Assembly (NCBI GenBank): GCA_944390115.1
Contig: CALXOW010000017.1
Span: forward strand, 1 to 58,040
Reading direction: 5' to 3'
Length of the DNA stretch: 58,040 nucleotides
Source of the DNA: an uncultured Anaerobiospirillum sp.
Lineage (GTDB): Bacteria > Pseudomonadota > Gammaproteobacteria > Enterobacterales > Succinivibrionaceae
Positions 1 to 8,998 of the stretch are shown piece after piece. A program made the translations under genes and the position numbers. How positions within the stretch are numbered: position 1 is the first letter of the stretch; every line of letters starts with the position of its first letter. The notes under the pieces were generated by a model. The model was not told the origin of the DNA. It did not search any database and worked only from the letters and a program-made list of their open reading frames with translations.

Positions 1-75
1 AAATTCAAGTACTGATTCCAAGCGAGCTGGCAAAATATGGGGATATATCACGCGTATAACATTACGGGAGTTTGA

Positions 76-381
76 GTGTTATCAAAAGAACAGTATATTA
101 AGCTTTATGATGCTTGGCTCTATCATTTCTGGGATACTCTATTTACCCAACACGATATGTTAGAACGCACCCCTGAGCTGCAACGTATGCTTTTAAGTAA
201 AGCCCGTGATTTTTGTGTCCAAAACCAAATTTCTATGGATCCGCTCAATCCTGCCAAAATTTGGCGGGCCAAGCTATATAAAGTGCTGCCTAAGGTGGAA
301 GCCTTGTTACCTCTGCGCACCAAGCTTAAAGAGCAGTACCGTGTCGCGCGCTTGATTAAGCGCTTTAACGAGCTGCTATGA
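76..381 (+). CDS. hypothetical protein, 101 aa
   Basis: I do not recognise this protein. It starts with GTG, preceded by a CGGGAG ribosome-binding-like sequence at about 65-70. It is basic and mostly helical in appearance, with no signal peptide, membrane segment or recognisable catalytic motif; the N-terminal third is aromatic-rich (several Tyr, Trp and Phe) and the C-terminal third is rich in Lys, Arg and Leu. It ends just upstream of the decayed ftsB copy at 434. It could be a real small cytoplasmic protein or part of the material brought in when this junction was rearranged. Confidence 0.55.
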   Translation: MLSKEQYIKLYDAWLYHFWDTLFTQHDMLERTPELQRMLLSKARDFCVQNQISMDPLNPAKIWRAKLYKVLPKVEALLPLRTKLKEQYRVARLIKRFNELL

Positions 382-433
382 TTTTTGCAAAGTAAGACTT
401 CATTAGACCAGAGCCGTCCGGCAAGGAGCCTCT

Positions 434-574
434 ATGTCTGATGCGATAAAAATCATAACGGCGATTTTGCTGCTGCTCTCGGGCTTTATGGCCTACAACC
501 TCTATTTTGGCTCTAAGGGCGTTGAGAAGGGGTATCGCGCCGCAGGGAGTAAAGCTGACTGGGCTTTGAGTTAA
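434..574 (+). pseudogene. truncated, decayed 5' copy of ftsB
   Basis: About 95 bases here, from the ribosome-binding site (CGGCAAGGAGCC, near 419-430) through codon 31, nearly match the start of the intact ftsB at 2957. The shared part encodes the membrane anchor (MSDAIKIITAILLLLSGF and following residues up to GSKGVE). The frame then loses similarity: six bases present in intact ftsB appear deleted, and it runs to a stop after 46 codons without the coiled coil that binds FtsL and FtsQ. It could still be translated as a short membrane peptide, but cannot replace FtsB. It and intact ftsB bracket the AAA-ATPase gene. Confidence 0.8.
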
Positions 575-691
575 GATTTTGGGCATGGCAATTGATTGCA
601 CTCACTAAACAAGCTCCCATCGTTATTAGCGCCTAATAGTGGACATCGGATCACCGCCAACACAGCCCCAAAAATTCGGTCTAACTCTACG

Positions 692-720
692 ATATTGGTC
701 AAACAACTCAGTGCTATACT
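692..720 (+). promoter_or_regulatory. possible promoter of the AAA-ATPase gene
   Basis: A good -10 match (TATACT, 715-720) lies 35 bases upstream of the ATG at 755. Seventeen bases upstream of it is only a weak -35 (ATATTG, 692-697). A strong AGGAGGT ribosome-binding site at 744-750 follows. The gene therefore probably carries its own promoter. Confidence 0.35.
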
Positions 721-754
721 GACATGAGGTCAGCTAATGCTCCAGGAGGTACCT

Positions 755-2797
755 ATGTCTGAAACCAATCAACAGCCAGAATCCCTGCCTCTCCAGCAAG
801 TACCAACGCCCCTGCAGCTGCCGCATATCGCAACGAATTTATCTCGATTTACCGACTTCGCCGCCAACCATGCATTGTTTGTGGACAAGACTGCTTTGCT
901 CCAAACGCTAGTGGACCAAAAGTTCGTCTTTTTATCTCGGCCGCGCCGTTTTGGTAAGAGCCTGCTTATTTCCATGCTCAAGGATTTATTTGAGCATGGC
1001 ACCACGAACTTCGCGGGTAAAGCCATTTATGACATCTGGCACGAAAAGACCTATCCTGTGCTCACTCTGTCCTTTTTGGACAAGACCAATCCCAAGACTT
1101 TTGAGGCTGACCTGTGCCGCGCCTTACGTGATGCCTTCTACGATGCTGGCTTTCATGAGGTCTATGACTTTATCCCAGATTGCAACGATTTCCGAACCTT
1201 GTCTGGACGCTTAGTACGTCAAGTGCTCAAAGGCCAGCAAGTCGTTTTGCTAATCGATGAATGGGATGATCCGCTTTCATCCAATCTTAACAACCGTGCT
1301 GATTACGAACAGCTCACGGCTATGATGCGCCACTTATATACCTGGATCCGTGAGTCTCATGCCTTTTGGTTTGTGCTGGTTACCGGTATTGTCCGCTACC
1401 AAAACACCTCCTTCTTTACCGGGGAATTTTTCACTGACATCAGCATGGAACCCTACTTTGCAGCTTTAGTAGGCTACACCCAAGAAGAGTTGCAACAGTA
1501 CTTTGCTCCCTACATTACTCGCAGCGCTTGGCTTAATCACATCAGCGAAGATGAGATGCTCGAGCAAATCAAGCTCTACTATGATGGCTTTTGCTTTGAC
1601 CAAGATGGTTTAGTCAAGGTCTACAGTCCATGGTCGATCAACTGCTTCTTTAGCCAAGTGGAAATATATCCCGATCGCATCCCAAGCTTTGATAGTTTTT
1701 GGATGGACAATGCTAATGCTCCCAGCGCTATCCTCTCTTATATTAAGCTTCATCGACCTAATCTCTCCTTCCTCGAACAAGTTAAGTCAAATGGTATCAA
1801 ACTGTCACAATCCTATATCAAGGCAACCAACACCATTGATGATATGCCGTTTCTACGCTTGATGCTTAATACCGGCTATATGACGATCAAGGAAAAGTTG
1901 CCTCCTAACCCCGACAAGCCTAATGCTCGTAGTTACCTGTGCAACTTCACTAATATTGAAGTGGAGGAGTTATATGCCGAAATCATTATCTCTTATTTAA
2001 CGGGCAATGAGGGGGCAACACTTAGTGAGGCGGTCAAAGATTACGCCGCAGTATTAGTAGCAGCCTTGAAGGCCCATGACATGCCTACTGCGGTTAATGC
2101 TATCAATACCATGCTTAGCATCATTCATTACGAATTGTGGCAAGGTAAGGATCGCGAAGCGTTATATCGCTTGCTGATTGCTTTTTTCTTGCAAATCGAA
2201 GTCACCCCTTGCTTGGTCCGCCAAGAGGTGCCCAATAATATCGGCCGCAGCGATATCGAGGCGGTCCTAGGCAACGAGCTATTTGTTTTTGAGCTCAAGT
2301 TAATCCACAACAAGCCCGGCAAAAAAGGCCAGGCTCAGGCTGAGGCCACCCCGACTCAAACTGAGACATCCTCGACTCAAGCTGAAAATACCCCAGCTCA
2401 AGCTGAGGACACCCCAGCTCTCTCCCCAAGCTCGCAAGACGCAAGCTCGGCAGCGAGCACTCCTAGCGCCAACAACATTCCAGGGGATGGGGATGATGCT
2501 CAAAACAATCTCCCTCAAGCCGAGGCCTATCCTATAAGCCTTGCCACCAAACTGAGAGTGGCCCAAAAGGCCTCAGATCAAGTGATTGACAAGCGCTATG
2601 GCTCGGGTATCTTTTCTCGCACCATTGAAAAACGGTATGGGGTGGTCTTGGTCATATCTGAGGCTGATCGCCAAGTTTGCTTCTGGCGCCATTTCACCAG
2701 CAATCAAGATCTGGGCAGTGGAGAGGTCACACCTATCAATATCAATAATCCACCCCAGGAAATTGCACCCGATCAAAGCGCGGATCCTATTTCCTAG
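755..2797 (+). CDS. AAA-ATPase-like protein with C-terminal PD-(D/E)XK nuclease-like domain
   Basis: This 680-residue protein has the architecture of the large AAA-ATPase-like plus PD-(D/E)XK (DUF1703-type) family that is common and often multi-copy in gut bacteria. Visible features are FVDKTALLQ followed by a Walker A-like SRPRRFGKS (about residues 61-69), a Walker B VVLLIDEWDD (about 163-172), and near residue 500 a nuclease-like core where SDIE is followed by FVFELK. A low-complexity linker of Ala/Thr/Gln/Glu/Pro repeats (about 530-580) interrupts the C-terminal domain; after it comes a conserved-looking ASDQVIDKRYG segment. The ATG at 755 is chosen over one 18 bases upstream because of the AGGAGGT at 744-750. 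The cellular role of this family is not established. Lying between two ftsB copies, the gene appears to have been acquired. Confidence 0.85.
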   Translation: MSETNQQPESLPLQQVPTPLQLPHIATNLSRFTDFAANHALFVDKTALLQTLVDQKFVFLSRPRRFGKSLLISMLKDLFEHGTTNFAGKAIYDIWHEKTYPVLTLSFLDKTNPKTFEADLCRALRDAFYDAGFHEVYDFIPDCNDFRTLSGRLVRQVLKGQQVVLLIDEWDDPLSSNLNNRADYEQLTAMMRHLYTWIRESHAFWFVLVTGIVRYQNTSFFTGEFFTDISMEPYFAALVGYTQEELQQYFAPYITRSAWLNHISEDEMLEQIKLYYDGFCFDQDGLVKVYSPWSINCFFSQVEIYPDRIPSFDSFWMDNANAPSAILSYIKLHRPNLSFLEQVKSNGIKLSQSYIKATNTIDDMPFLRLMLNTGYMTIKEKLPPNPDKPNARSYLCNFTNIEVEELYAEIIISYLTGNEGATLSEAVKDYAAVLVAALKAHDMPTAVNAINTMLSIIHYELWQGKDREALYRLLIAFFLQIEVTPCLVRQEVPNNIGRSDIEAVLGNELFVFELKLIHNKPGKKGQAQAEATPTQTETSSTQAENTPAQAEDTPALSPSSQDASSAASTPSANNIPGDGDDAQNNLPQAEAYPISLATKLRVAQKASDQVIDKRYGSGIFSRTIEKRYGVVLVISEADRQVCFWRHFTSNQDLGSGEVTPININNPPQEIAPDQSADPIS

Positions 2798-2956
2798 AGC
2801 CAGCACTCTGAGGTCAAAGCATGAGAACATGACATATCGATCAATTTAGGAATATGCCGTTCATCAATGGTGGGCCACGAAAAAACGTCCCACCTTAAAA
2901 CCGCGCACCGGCAATCCCATCCCAATTTAGCAAACGCCGCCCGGCAAGGAGCCACA

Positions 2957-3283
2957 ATGTCCGACGCAATGAAAATCATAACGGCGATTTTGCTGCTGCT
3001 CTCAGGCTTTATGGCCTACAACCTCTATTTTGGCTCTAAGGGCGTTGAGACCTATAAGGGCATCGCGCAGCAGTTAGAGCGCGAAGAGCACAAGGCCCTA
3101 GAGCTGCAAAAGCGCAATCAAGAAGTTACCGACCAAGTAACCGACTTTAGGCGCCAAGGCTCAGTGGCAATCGAAGAGCTAGCGCGTAGCGAGCTCGGCC
3201 TGATCAAGCCTAACGAGCGCTTTTACCGCGTCATCGCCACGGATGAGGAAATCATCAACATGCCCCTGCCTGACTACCGCTAA
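2957..3283 (+). CDS. ftsB: cell division protein FtsB
   Basis: FtsB is a small bitopic inner-membrane protein that forms the FtsQ-FtsB-FtsL divisome subcomplex through a periplasmic coiled coil. The 108-residue product (E. coli FtsB is about 103) has a transmembrane segment at about residues 5-20 and a heptad-rich region rich in Glu, Gln and Leu at about 30-65. The conserved end of the domain (ARSELGLIKPNERFYRV, about 75-92) follows. An upstream in-frame start at 2867 is possible, but the AAGGAG at 2946-2951 and the match to the usual FtsB N-terminus favour 2957. ispD follows as in many gammaproteobacteria, here separated by 421 bases. Confidence 0.93.
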   Translation: MSDAMKIITAILLLLSGFMAYNLYFGSKGVETYKGIAQQLEREEHKALELQKRNQEVTDQVTDFRRQGSVAIEELARSELGLIKPNERFYRVIATDEEIINMPLPDYR

Positions 3284-3704
3284 GAGGAAGTCAGCGGCAG
3301 CTTGCCCGATCCCACCACCACTCAATAAACACGGCTTGATAAACATGGCTTGGGGCAGCGCAACATTTTGCAACCGCCCAAAGGTAGACCAATTGCTGTG
3401 CTCCACAGGCGTGTTTGACTCATATTGGCGCAGTGTATACAGTTGGAACTAGGACACTGTGCCACATAAATGAGTTTATCGAGCACGCTCTAGTCTACCT
3501 TAATTCCAAAAACCGTGAACTAAGTCTCTACAAGCCCCTATTGAAGCCATTTTTACCCCCACTACGCCCACCCCTAGATATCACTCATTTTTCTGTCCAA
3601 GATTGGGCACATATCACCTAATTTAGGGCAATGACGTTAAAATTTAGCCCGTGTGCTAAAGTGGTATCAGTGCGTTATGCGCTGCAACCAAGGCTTATCA
3701 ATTT
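3284..3704. other. 421-bp spacer between ftsB and ispD, no gene seen
   Basis: In E. coli ftsB and ispD are adjacent. Here 421 bases intervene and I see no credible gene; a 68-codon frame at 3415-3621 has no recognisable content. Because the frame beginning at 3705 looks like a transposase N-terminus, the right-hand part of this spacer (about 3630-3704) may be the end of a lost insertion sequence. I found no inverted repeat to prove that. Confidence 0.5.
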
Positions 3705-4907
3705 ATGTATGTAGAGATCAAAACCCCTGCAAGCGGGCGCAAATATGTGTATCTAAAGCGCTCGGTGCGTGTTAACGGCCGCGTCAAGCACATCACGGTC
3801 GAGCGCTTCGGAGAGCTCAACGAGCTCTTAGCGCAAGATCCTGATTTCATCACCAAGCTTAACGAGAAGTGCCGTGCCGGAAGTCCTGATCTCTTTTCCG
3901 CCAAGCTCCACGCTTTTGAGCACAATTTGCAGGCGGCCCTAACCAATGCCGTCAGCACCAGCGCAGCGGTGGCCACCCCTGAGGGGACGATTCCCCCAAA
4001 GAGCCAAGTCATCGGTGAACCTAAGTGCGGCGTGCAAGATAGCGCGCACGGCACGGCTAGTGTCAGCTTGCTCTTGGCTACACCACCGTCTACCTTACAA
4101 GAGTCCGAGCTCCAAGAGCTCTTCACGGTCTACGCCCCGCACGACGCCCTAATGGACAGCTCGGGGGTATCAGGCTTTATTAAGGAGCATGGCCTCGTCG
4201 ACGTGGTGGTACCGGCGGCGGGCATTGGTTCCCGCATGGGCGCGGAAGTACCTAAACAGTACCTCAAGCTCGATGACAAATGCGTCCTTGAACACACCGT
4301 GCTCAAGCTCTTAACCAGCCCCTTTGTCCACAATGTGATTGTGGCGCTCTCGCCTGACGACCCTTACTATAAATACACCTGTCTGGTGGACTTAAAGCGG
4401 GTTGAGCGCGTCAACGGCGGCAACGAGCGCGTGGACAGTGTACTCACCGGTTTAAAAGCAGCGCGTACTCCCTGGGTTATGGTGCATGACGCGGCACGCC
4501 CTTTAATCAGCCTGGCTGACATCGAGCAACTCTTACTGCAAGTGGCCCGCACCCAGCAGGGTAGCCCAAGCCACTGCGGCGGTATCTTAGTAGCCCCAAT
4601 GGCCGATACGGTTAAGCAAGCCCAAAGCGTCACGGGCGGAGACCAAGCCACTATTGACTGCACCTTAGAGCGCAAGCATCTATTGCGCGCTCTCACCCCG
4701 CAGCTCTTTAAGCGCGAGGAACTTATCAGCGCCATTGAGCAAGGGCTCAAGCTCAAAGCCACGCTCACCGACGAGGCCTCAGCGATGGAGCGTTTAGGGC
4801 ACAAGGTGCTGATGGTGGAAGGATCGCCGTTAAACTTTAAGCTGACCCAGCCGAGCGACCTACTCTTAACCAAGGCGCTGTTAAGCTATCTCGCCCCACG
4901 CTGCTAA
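3705..4907 (+). CDS. ispD: IspD (MEP cytidylyltransferase) with a transposase-like N-terminal extension
   Basis: IspD makes CDP-methylerythritol from MEP and CTP in the non-mevalonate isoprenoid pathway. The catalytic domain is complete from about residue 163: the nucleotide-binding VVVPAAGIGSRM, PKQYL, a HDAARPL motif and TDEASAMERLG. The open frame has 400 codons, whereas E. coli IspD has 236 residues. The first 60 or so residues (YVYLKRSVRVNGRVKHITV, then FGELNELLAQDPDF) resemble the N-terminus of IS1634-type transposases, and residues 60-145 look unconstrained. An internal ATG at 4152 would give a normal 251-residue IspD. I infer that an insertion-sequence 5' end was fused in frame upstream of ispD; whether the long form is made is unknown. 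Confidence 0.88.
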   Translation: MYVEIKTPASGRKYVYLKRSVRVNGRVKHITVERFGELNELLAQDPDFITKLNEKCRAGSPDLFSAKLHAFEHNLQAALTNAVSTSAAVATPEGTIPPKSQVIGEPKCGVQDSAHGTASVSLLLATPPSTLQESELQELFTVYAPHDALMDSSGVSGFIKEHGLVDVVVPAAGIGSRMGAEVPKQYLKLDDKCVLEHTVLKLLTSPFVHNVIVALSPDDPYYKYTCLVDLKRVERVNGGNERVDSVLTGLKAARTPWVMVHDAARPLISLADIEQLLLQVARTQQGSPSHCGGILVAPMADTVKQAQSVTGGDQATIDCTLERKHLLRALTPQLFKREELISAIEQGLKLKATLTDEASAMERLGHKVLMVEGSPLNFKLTQPSDLLLTKALLSYLAPRC

Positions 4908-4956
4908 AGAGGCCGCCGCTGTGCGGTGTGCTTAGCCAAGCGCTAGAGTTCTCAGT

Positions 4957-4979
4957 GCGGGCCGCTTGAGGCGGCCCGT
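4957..4979. terminator. GC-rich hairpin between convergent ispD and relA
   Basis: CGGGCCGC (4958-4965), a five-base loop and GCGGCCCG (4971-4978) form a perfect 8-bp stem between the ends of the convergent ispD and relA. There is no clear T run on either strand, so this is a probable shared transcription-ending structure rather than a textbook intrinsic terminator. Confidence 0.45.
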
Positions 4980-5009
4980 GCAAGTAACTGACTAAACGCA
5001 GGCTGCGGT

Positions 5010-7364
5010 CTAAACGCGCGCGGCCGAGCGCACCTGCTTGAGCTCGTTGAGCTTGCCTAAGACGCGGGTCAAGGCAGGCAGGTTCACGATCATCATGTCG
5101 ATGTCGATAATCGAGAGATCCTTTTGACGATCGGTGTGCGAGCGCACGCCTAAGACATTGATCTTCTCATTGGCAATGACCGTAGTGACGTCACGCAGCA
5201 GACCAGGATAGTCCGAAGCTACCACCTTAATCGTGACGGTAAAGCCATTGGCGTTGGCGTCATCGCCCCATTGCGCTGTAACCACGCGCTCCGGATTCTT
5301 CTTCATCAGGCCCTTGAGCTGCGAGCAGCTGGCCTTATGAATCGAGATACCGCGCCCTTGGGTGATAAAGCCAATGATGTCATCACCAGGGATCGGTTGG
5401 CAGCACTTGGCGATATGGGTCATCATCGTGCCGATGCCGTCGACCACGATACGGCCCTTTTGGTTGGCGTGGCGCGTCAGCAATTGCTGATTGGTCTTCT
5501 CGGAGATGAGCGATTGCAGCTCTAGCTCCTTGGTATTGCTATCACGCTTGAAGACCCGCTCCTCAAGGAAGGAGATAATCTGGTTGACCTTGATATCACC
5601 GGCGCCAATACCGGCGTAGATATCGCTGACCGACTTCACATTAAAGCGCGACAGCTTCTCCTTTAAGAACGAGGCTACTTGGTCCTTATTAAGACCCAAG
5701 CCATGGCGGGCTACCTCGCGCTCTAAGATATCGTCACCGGCGGCGAGGTTCTTATCGTAGTCGACCTTGCGGAACCAATTGATAACCTTAGCGCGGGCAC
5801 GCGAGGTCTTAAGATAGCCATTATCAGCGTTGATCCAATCACGCGATGGGTTTGGTTCCTTTTGCGTGATGATCTCCACCTGCTCACCGGTCTTGAGCTT
5901 GTAGGTGTAAGGGACAATACGCCCATCGACCTTAGCGCCAATGCAGCGGTGACCCACCATAGTGTGCACTTGGTAGGCAAAATCAAGCGGGGTCGCGCCG
6001 GTTGGTAAGTCCACAACCTCACCGCGTGGGGTGAAGACGTAAACGCGATCCTCGAAGACCTGCTTTCTGAACTCATCGAGCAGGGCACCGGACTCGACCA
6101 TATCGTCGCGCCACGCTAAGAGCTTACGCAGCCAATTGATGCGCTGCTCCACACCCGAGCCTAAGCCGCCACCTTCCTTGTATTTCCAGTGCGCGGCCAC
6201 ACCGAGCTCGGCCATTTGGTGCATGTCCTTGGTACGAAATTGAATTTCGACCACCTTGTTGCCATCACCATAGACCACGGTGTGAATCGACTGATAGCCG
6301 TTAGGCTTTGGATTGGCGATGTAATCGTCAAACTCTTTTTCGATATGGGACCAGCGGCTGTGGACGATACTCAAGGCAGCGTAGCAGTCCTCGATCTTGT
6401 CCACGATCACGCGTACCGCACGCACATCGTAGAGCTCGCTAAACGGCAGATGCTTGCGCTGCATCTTGCGCCAAATCGAGTAGATATGCTTCGGACGGCC
6501 ATAGACTTCGGCGTTCTTAATCCCGTTTTGCTCGAGCAAGGAACGCAGTTCCGCCACAAAGTTCTCAATATAACGCTCACGCTCGACGCGCTTCTCACCC
6601 AAGTCGCGCGCAATCTCCTTATAGTAATCGTTATGGAGGAAGCGGAAGGCGAGATCTTCAAGCTCCCACTTGAGCTGACCGATACCCAAGCGGTTAGCCA
6701 GCGGGGCGTAGATATTGGCAATCTCGCGGGCGATCGCGAGCTTGGTCTCATCATCAGCGTGCTTGGCAGCACGGATCACCGCAATACGCTCGGCCAGCTT
6801 GATAACTACGGCGCGCACATCATCGACCATCGACAAGAGCATGCGACGGACGCGGTCGACCTGGGCCTCAGCGCCCTTACTCGAGTTGAGGTTTTGTAAG
6901 AAGCGAATGGCTTCCATATCCTTAACTTTGAGTAAGAGCTTTCTGATACTCAAGCCAAATTTGGCCTCGACCTCATCTAAATCGAGCGCCTTAGCCTCGA
7001 AGGCCGGGTACAAGAAGGCGACCATGAGTGACTCCAAATCCATATTCAGAGTCATCAAAATCGAGATAATCTCCGCCGAGAGATTGGTCATGCTCTTTTC
7101 ATCTAAGAGCTTAGCCCGCGCCAGTCCTAGGCCCTTTTCTGAGCCCTTATCGGCACTCTTTTCCGCGCTTTTGTCCGCCTTGGCCTCGCCTTCTTCGACT
7201 TTTTTAGCCTCGGCGGCCTGCTTTTCGGCCTGCTTGTGCATGCAGGAGACGACGTAAGTATGGCATTCTTGCAGCTTCTCTTTTTGCTCGGCAGGCAGAT
7301 TGAGCTTATCGGCCCACGCCTCAAAATCAAAAGACGCTTCGTGCGTGTCTCGTAACGCCACCAT
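5010..7364 (-). CDS. relA: GTP pyrophosphokinase RelA, (p)ppGpp synthetase I
   Basis: RelA makes (p)ppGpp from ATP and GTP/GDP on ribosomes stalled by uncharged tRNA. In order, the 784-residue protein has an N-terminal pseudo-hydrolase domain without the HD metal ligands, the synthetase (YGRPKHIYSIWRKMQ at about 288-302; EFDDYIANPKPNGYQSIH at about 344-361), a TGS domain (about 430-490), a Cys-containing zinc-finger-like segment (KCCQPIPGDD) and a C-terminal ACT domain. EFDD is the EXDD signature of RelA rather than the RXKD of SpoT-like bifunctional enzymes. Residues 45-78 are a Lys/Glu/Ala insertion. The ATG follows AAGGAG. rlmD lies just upstream, as in E. coli. Confidence 0.96.
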   Translation of the reverse strand: MVALRDTHEASFDFEAWADKLNLPAEQKEKLQECHTYVVSCMHKQAEKQAAEAKKVEEGEAKADKSAEKSADKGSEKGLGLARAKLLDEKSMTNLSAEIISILMTLNMDLESLMVAFLYPAFEAKALDLDEVEAKFGLSIRKLLLKVKDMEAIRFLQNLNSSKGAEAQVDRVRRMLLSMVDDVRAVVIKLAERIAVIRAAKHADDETKLAIAREIANIYAPLANRLGIGQLKWELEDLAFRFLHNDYYKEIARDLGEKRVERERYIENFVAELRSLLEQNGIKNAEVYGRPKHIYSIWRKMQRKHLPFSELYDVRAVRVIVDKIEDCYAALSIVHSRWSHIEKEFDDYIANPKPNGYQSIHTVVYGDGNKVVEIQFRTKDMHQMAELGVAAHWKYKEGGGLGSGVEQRINWLRKLLAWRDDMVESGALLDEFRKQVFEDRVYVFTPRGEVVDLPTGATPLDFAYQVHTMVGHRCIGAKVDGRIVPYTYKLKTGEQVEIITQKEPNPSRDWINADNGYLKTSRARAKVINWFRKVDYDKNLAAGDDILEREVARHGLGLNKDQVASFLKEKLSRFNVKSVSDIYAGIGAGDIKVNQIISFLEERVFKRDSNTKELELQSLISEKTNQQLLTRHANQKGRIVVDGIGTMMTHIAKCCQPIPGDDIIGFITQGRGISIHKASCSQLKGLMKKNPERVVTAQWGDDANANGFTVTIKVVASDYPGLLRDVTTVIANEKINVLGVRSHTDRQKDLSIIDIDMMIVNLPALTRVLGKLNELKQVRSAARV

Positions 7365-7406
7365 CGTTCAGTACTCCTTCATGCCAAAAAAATCCAGGCA
7401 CTTATT

Positions 7407-8942
7407 TTAGTCGCGGGTGAAGACCAGCATAATCTCCACATGACTGGTGTGCGGGAACATATCAAAAGCACCCCACGTCTCTATTTTATAGTGGGAGCTG
7501 AGCAATTGCGAACAATCGCGCGCCGCCGCTAAAGGATTGCACGAAATCATGACAATCTTGGCAGGTTGCAGCTTACCCATAAACTGTACCGCACGCTTGG
7601 CGCCCATCCGGCCAGGATCCATCACTACGACGTCGTACTTATCCTTAGCCCAGAGCTGATTTTCAAAAGGCTCCTCTAAGTCAGCGACATAGAACTTAGC
7701 ACGCTCAGCGACACCGTTGACCGCCGCATTGGCATTAGCGCGGCGCACCATATCAAAGACGATATCAACGCCCACCACCGAGCTGCCTGCCGCCGCTAAA
7801 GGCAAGGAGAAATTGCCAAGGCCCGAGAACAAGTCGAGTACCTTTTGCCCAGCATGAGGTGCCACCGCCTCGCTTACGCGGCGCAGCATGGCATTATTCA
7901 TAGCCGCATTGACCTGGACAAAGCAGCTTGGCGAGCAATAGATCTTGCTGCCTAAGCTTTGTACCATAATCTGCTGCTCGGCCTCAGCAAAGCCTGATTC
8001 AACTGGCTCTGACCCGAGCAAGCGCTCTCGCAGCACATCACTGTCATCAAGCTGCTTATACGGCTCCAAAACAAACATAGCGAGGTCATGCTCACGCCCA
8101 AAGGCAATCAGCGCAGCTTCATCGGCCGCAGTCAACTTTTGGGTCATACGCATCAGTACCGCCACCTTAAGGTCGCTATCTAACAGCTCGACATGGCCGA
8201 TGCTCTTCTTTTGCTCCAATGTGTTAACCAGGACGGTCAAAGGTCCTAAAAGCGCATTCAAACGCTCAGTGAGCACGGCGCACGATGAAATTGGCACGAG
8301 CTCTGAGCTCTTATCCTTACGAAAGCCCAAGTACAGCTTGCCGTGATCAGCGCGAATCGCGAGGCGGCAGGCGCGGCGATACCCCGTAGTAGAGCCCGTC
8401 TCAGTAAAGCTGGGGGCACCGACCTTAGCTGCAGCCTCACGGCTTAAGGCCGCCAGCTCCGAGGCGCGAGCTGCGTTCTTTGCAGCAGCATGCTTTTGCG
8501 CCAGCGCTTGCTTGATGGTGCTGTTGCGCCCTAAGCGCGATGAGCCAACCGCCGCGCTCGCCTTACCGGACTTGGCCTCCAAGGTACCTTGGAGCACGGT
8601 CTTAACTAAGAGCTTAGCCACGCCTTGGACCTTAGCATCAAAGGCCATTTGTGGCGGCACATGCATCAGGGGACAGCCGCCGCATGCATCTTGGTGATCA
8701 CAGCAAGGGGTAACACGCTCCGGCGCAGCGGCAATCAGCTTAGTGATCACGCCTGAGGCGGTCTTATCGGCGTCCACGGTAGGTAAAATGCGGGCACGCT
8801 CACCGGGCAACAGACCTGGAATGAAATAGACCTTGTCCTCATGCTTGCATACGCCGCGACCTAAGATATCGAGGCTCAAGCATTGCGTCTCAAAGGCCTT
8901 CGGTGCGGCCGTTTTCTTCTCTTGCTTGTAGATATTTACCAT
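7407..8942 (-). CDS. rlmD: 23S rRNA (uracil-1939-C5)-methyltransferase RlmD
   Basis: RlmD methylates C5 of U1939 in 23S rRNA using SAM and carries a 4Fe-4S cluster. Visible features: an N-terminal TRAM-like segment, cluster cysteines in CCDHQDACGGC (about residues 80-90) with a further Cys in PISSCAVL, the SAM-binding VLDLFSGLGNFSLPLA, a DPGRMGAK motif, and the catalytic Cys in MISCNPLAAARD. At 511 residues it is longer than E. coli RlmD (433). Most of the excess is an Ala/Lys-rich insertion at about residues 100-160, before the fourth cluster ligand. The 42-base gap to relA suggests co-transcription. Confidence 0.94.
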   Translation of the reverse strand: MVNIYKQEKKTAAPKAFETQCLSLDILGRGVCKHEDKVYFIPGLLPGERARILPTVDADKTASGVITKLIAAAPERVTPCCDHQDACGGCPLMHVPPQMAFDAKVQGVAKLLVKTVLQGTLEAKSGKASAAVGSSRLGRNSTIKQALAQKHAAAKNAARASELAALSREAAAKVGAPSFTETGSTTGYRRACRLAIRADHGKLYLGFRKDKSSELVPISSCAVLTERLNALLGPLTVLVNTLEQKKSIGHVELLDSDLKVAVLMRMTQKLTAADEAALIAFGREHDLAMFVLEPYKQLDDSDVLRERLLGSEPVESGFAEAEQQIMVQSLGSKIYCSPSCFVQVNAAMNNAMLRRVSEAVAPHAGQKVLDLFSGLGNFSLPLAAAGSSVVGVDIVFDMVRRANANAAVNGVAERAKFYVADLEEPFENQLWAKDKYDVVVMDPGRMGAKRAVQFMGKLQPAKIVMISCNPLAAARDCSQLLSSHYKIETWGAFDMFPHTSHVEIMLVFTRD

Positions 8943-8998
8943 TAAAATCCCTTTCCCTGACTGAGCCCCAGCTCAGTCTTAAAAAATCGTGCCCGGTC

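Noticed and set aside
3415-3621. 68-codon frame between ftsB and ispD
   Set aside because: No ribosome-binding site, no recognisable similarity, and it lies in a rearranged spacer.
6189-6899. Long open frame (236 codons) on the plus strand inside relA
   Set aside because: It is fully antisense to a well-conserved part of relA and has no recognisable domain; long antisense frames are expected in this GC-biased codon usage.
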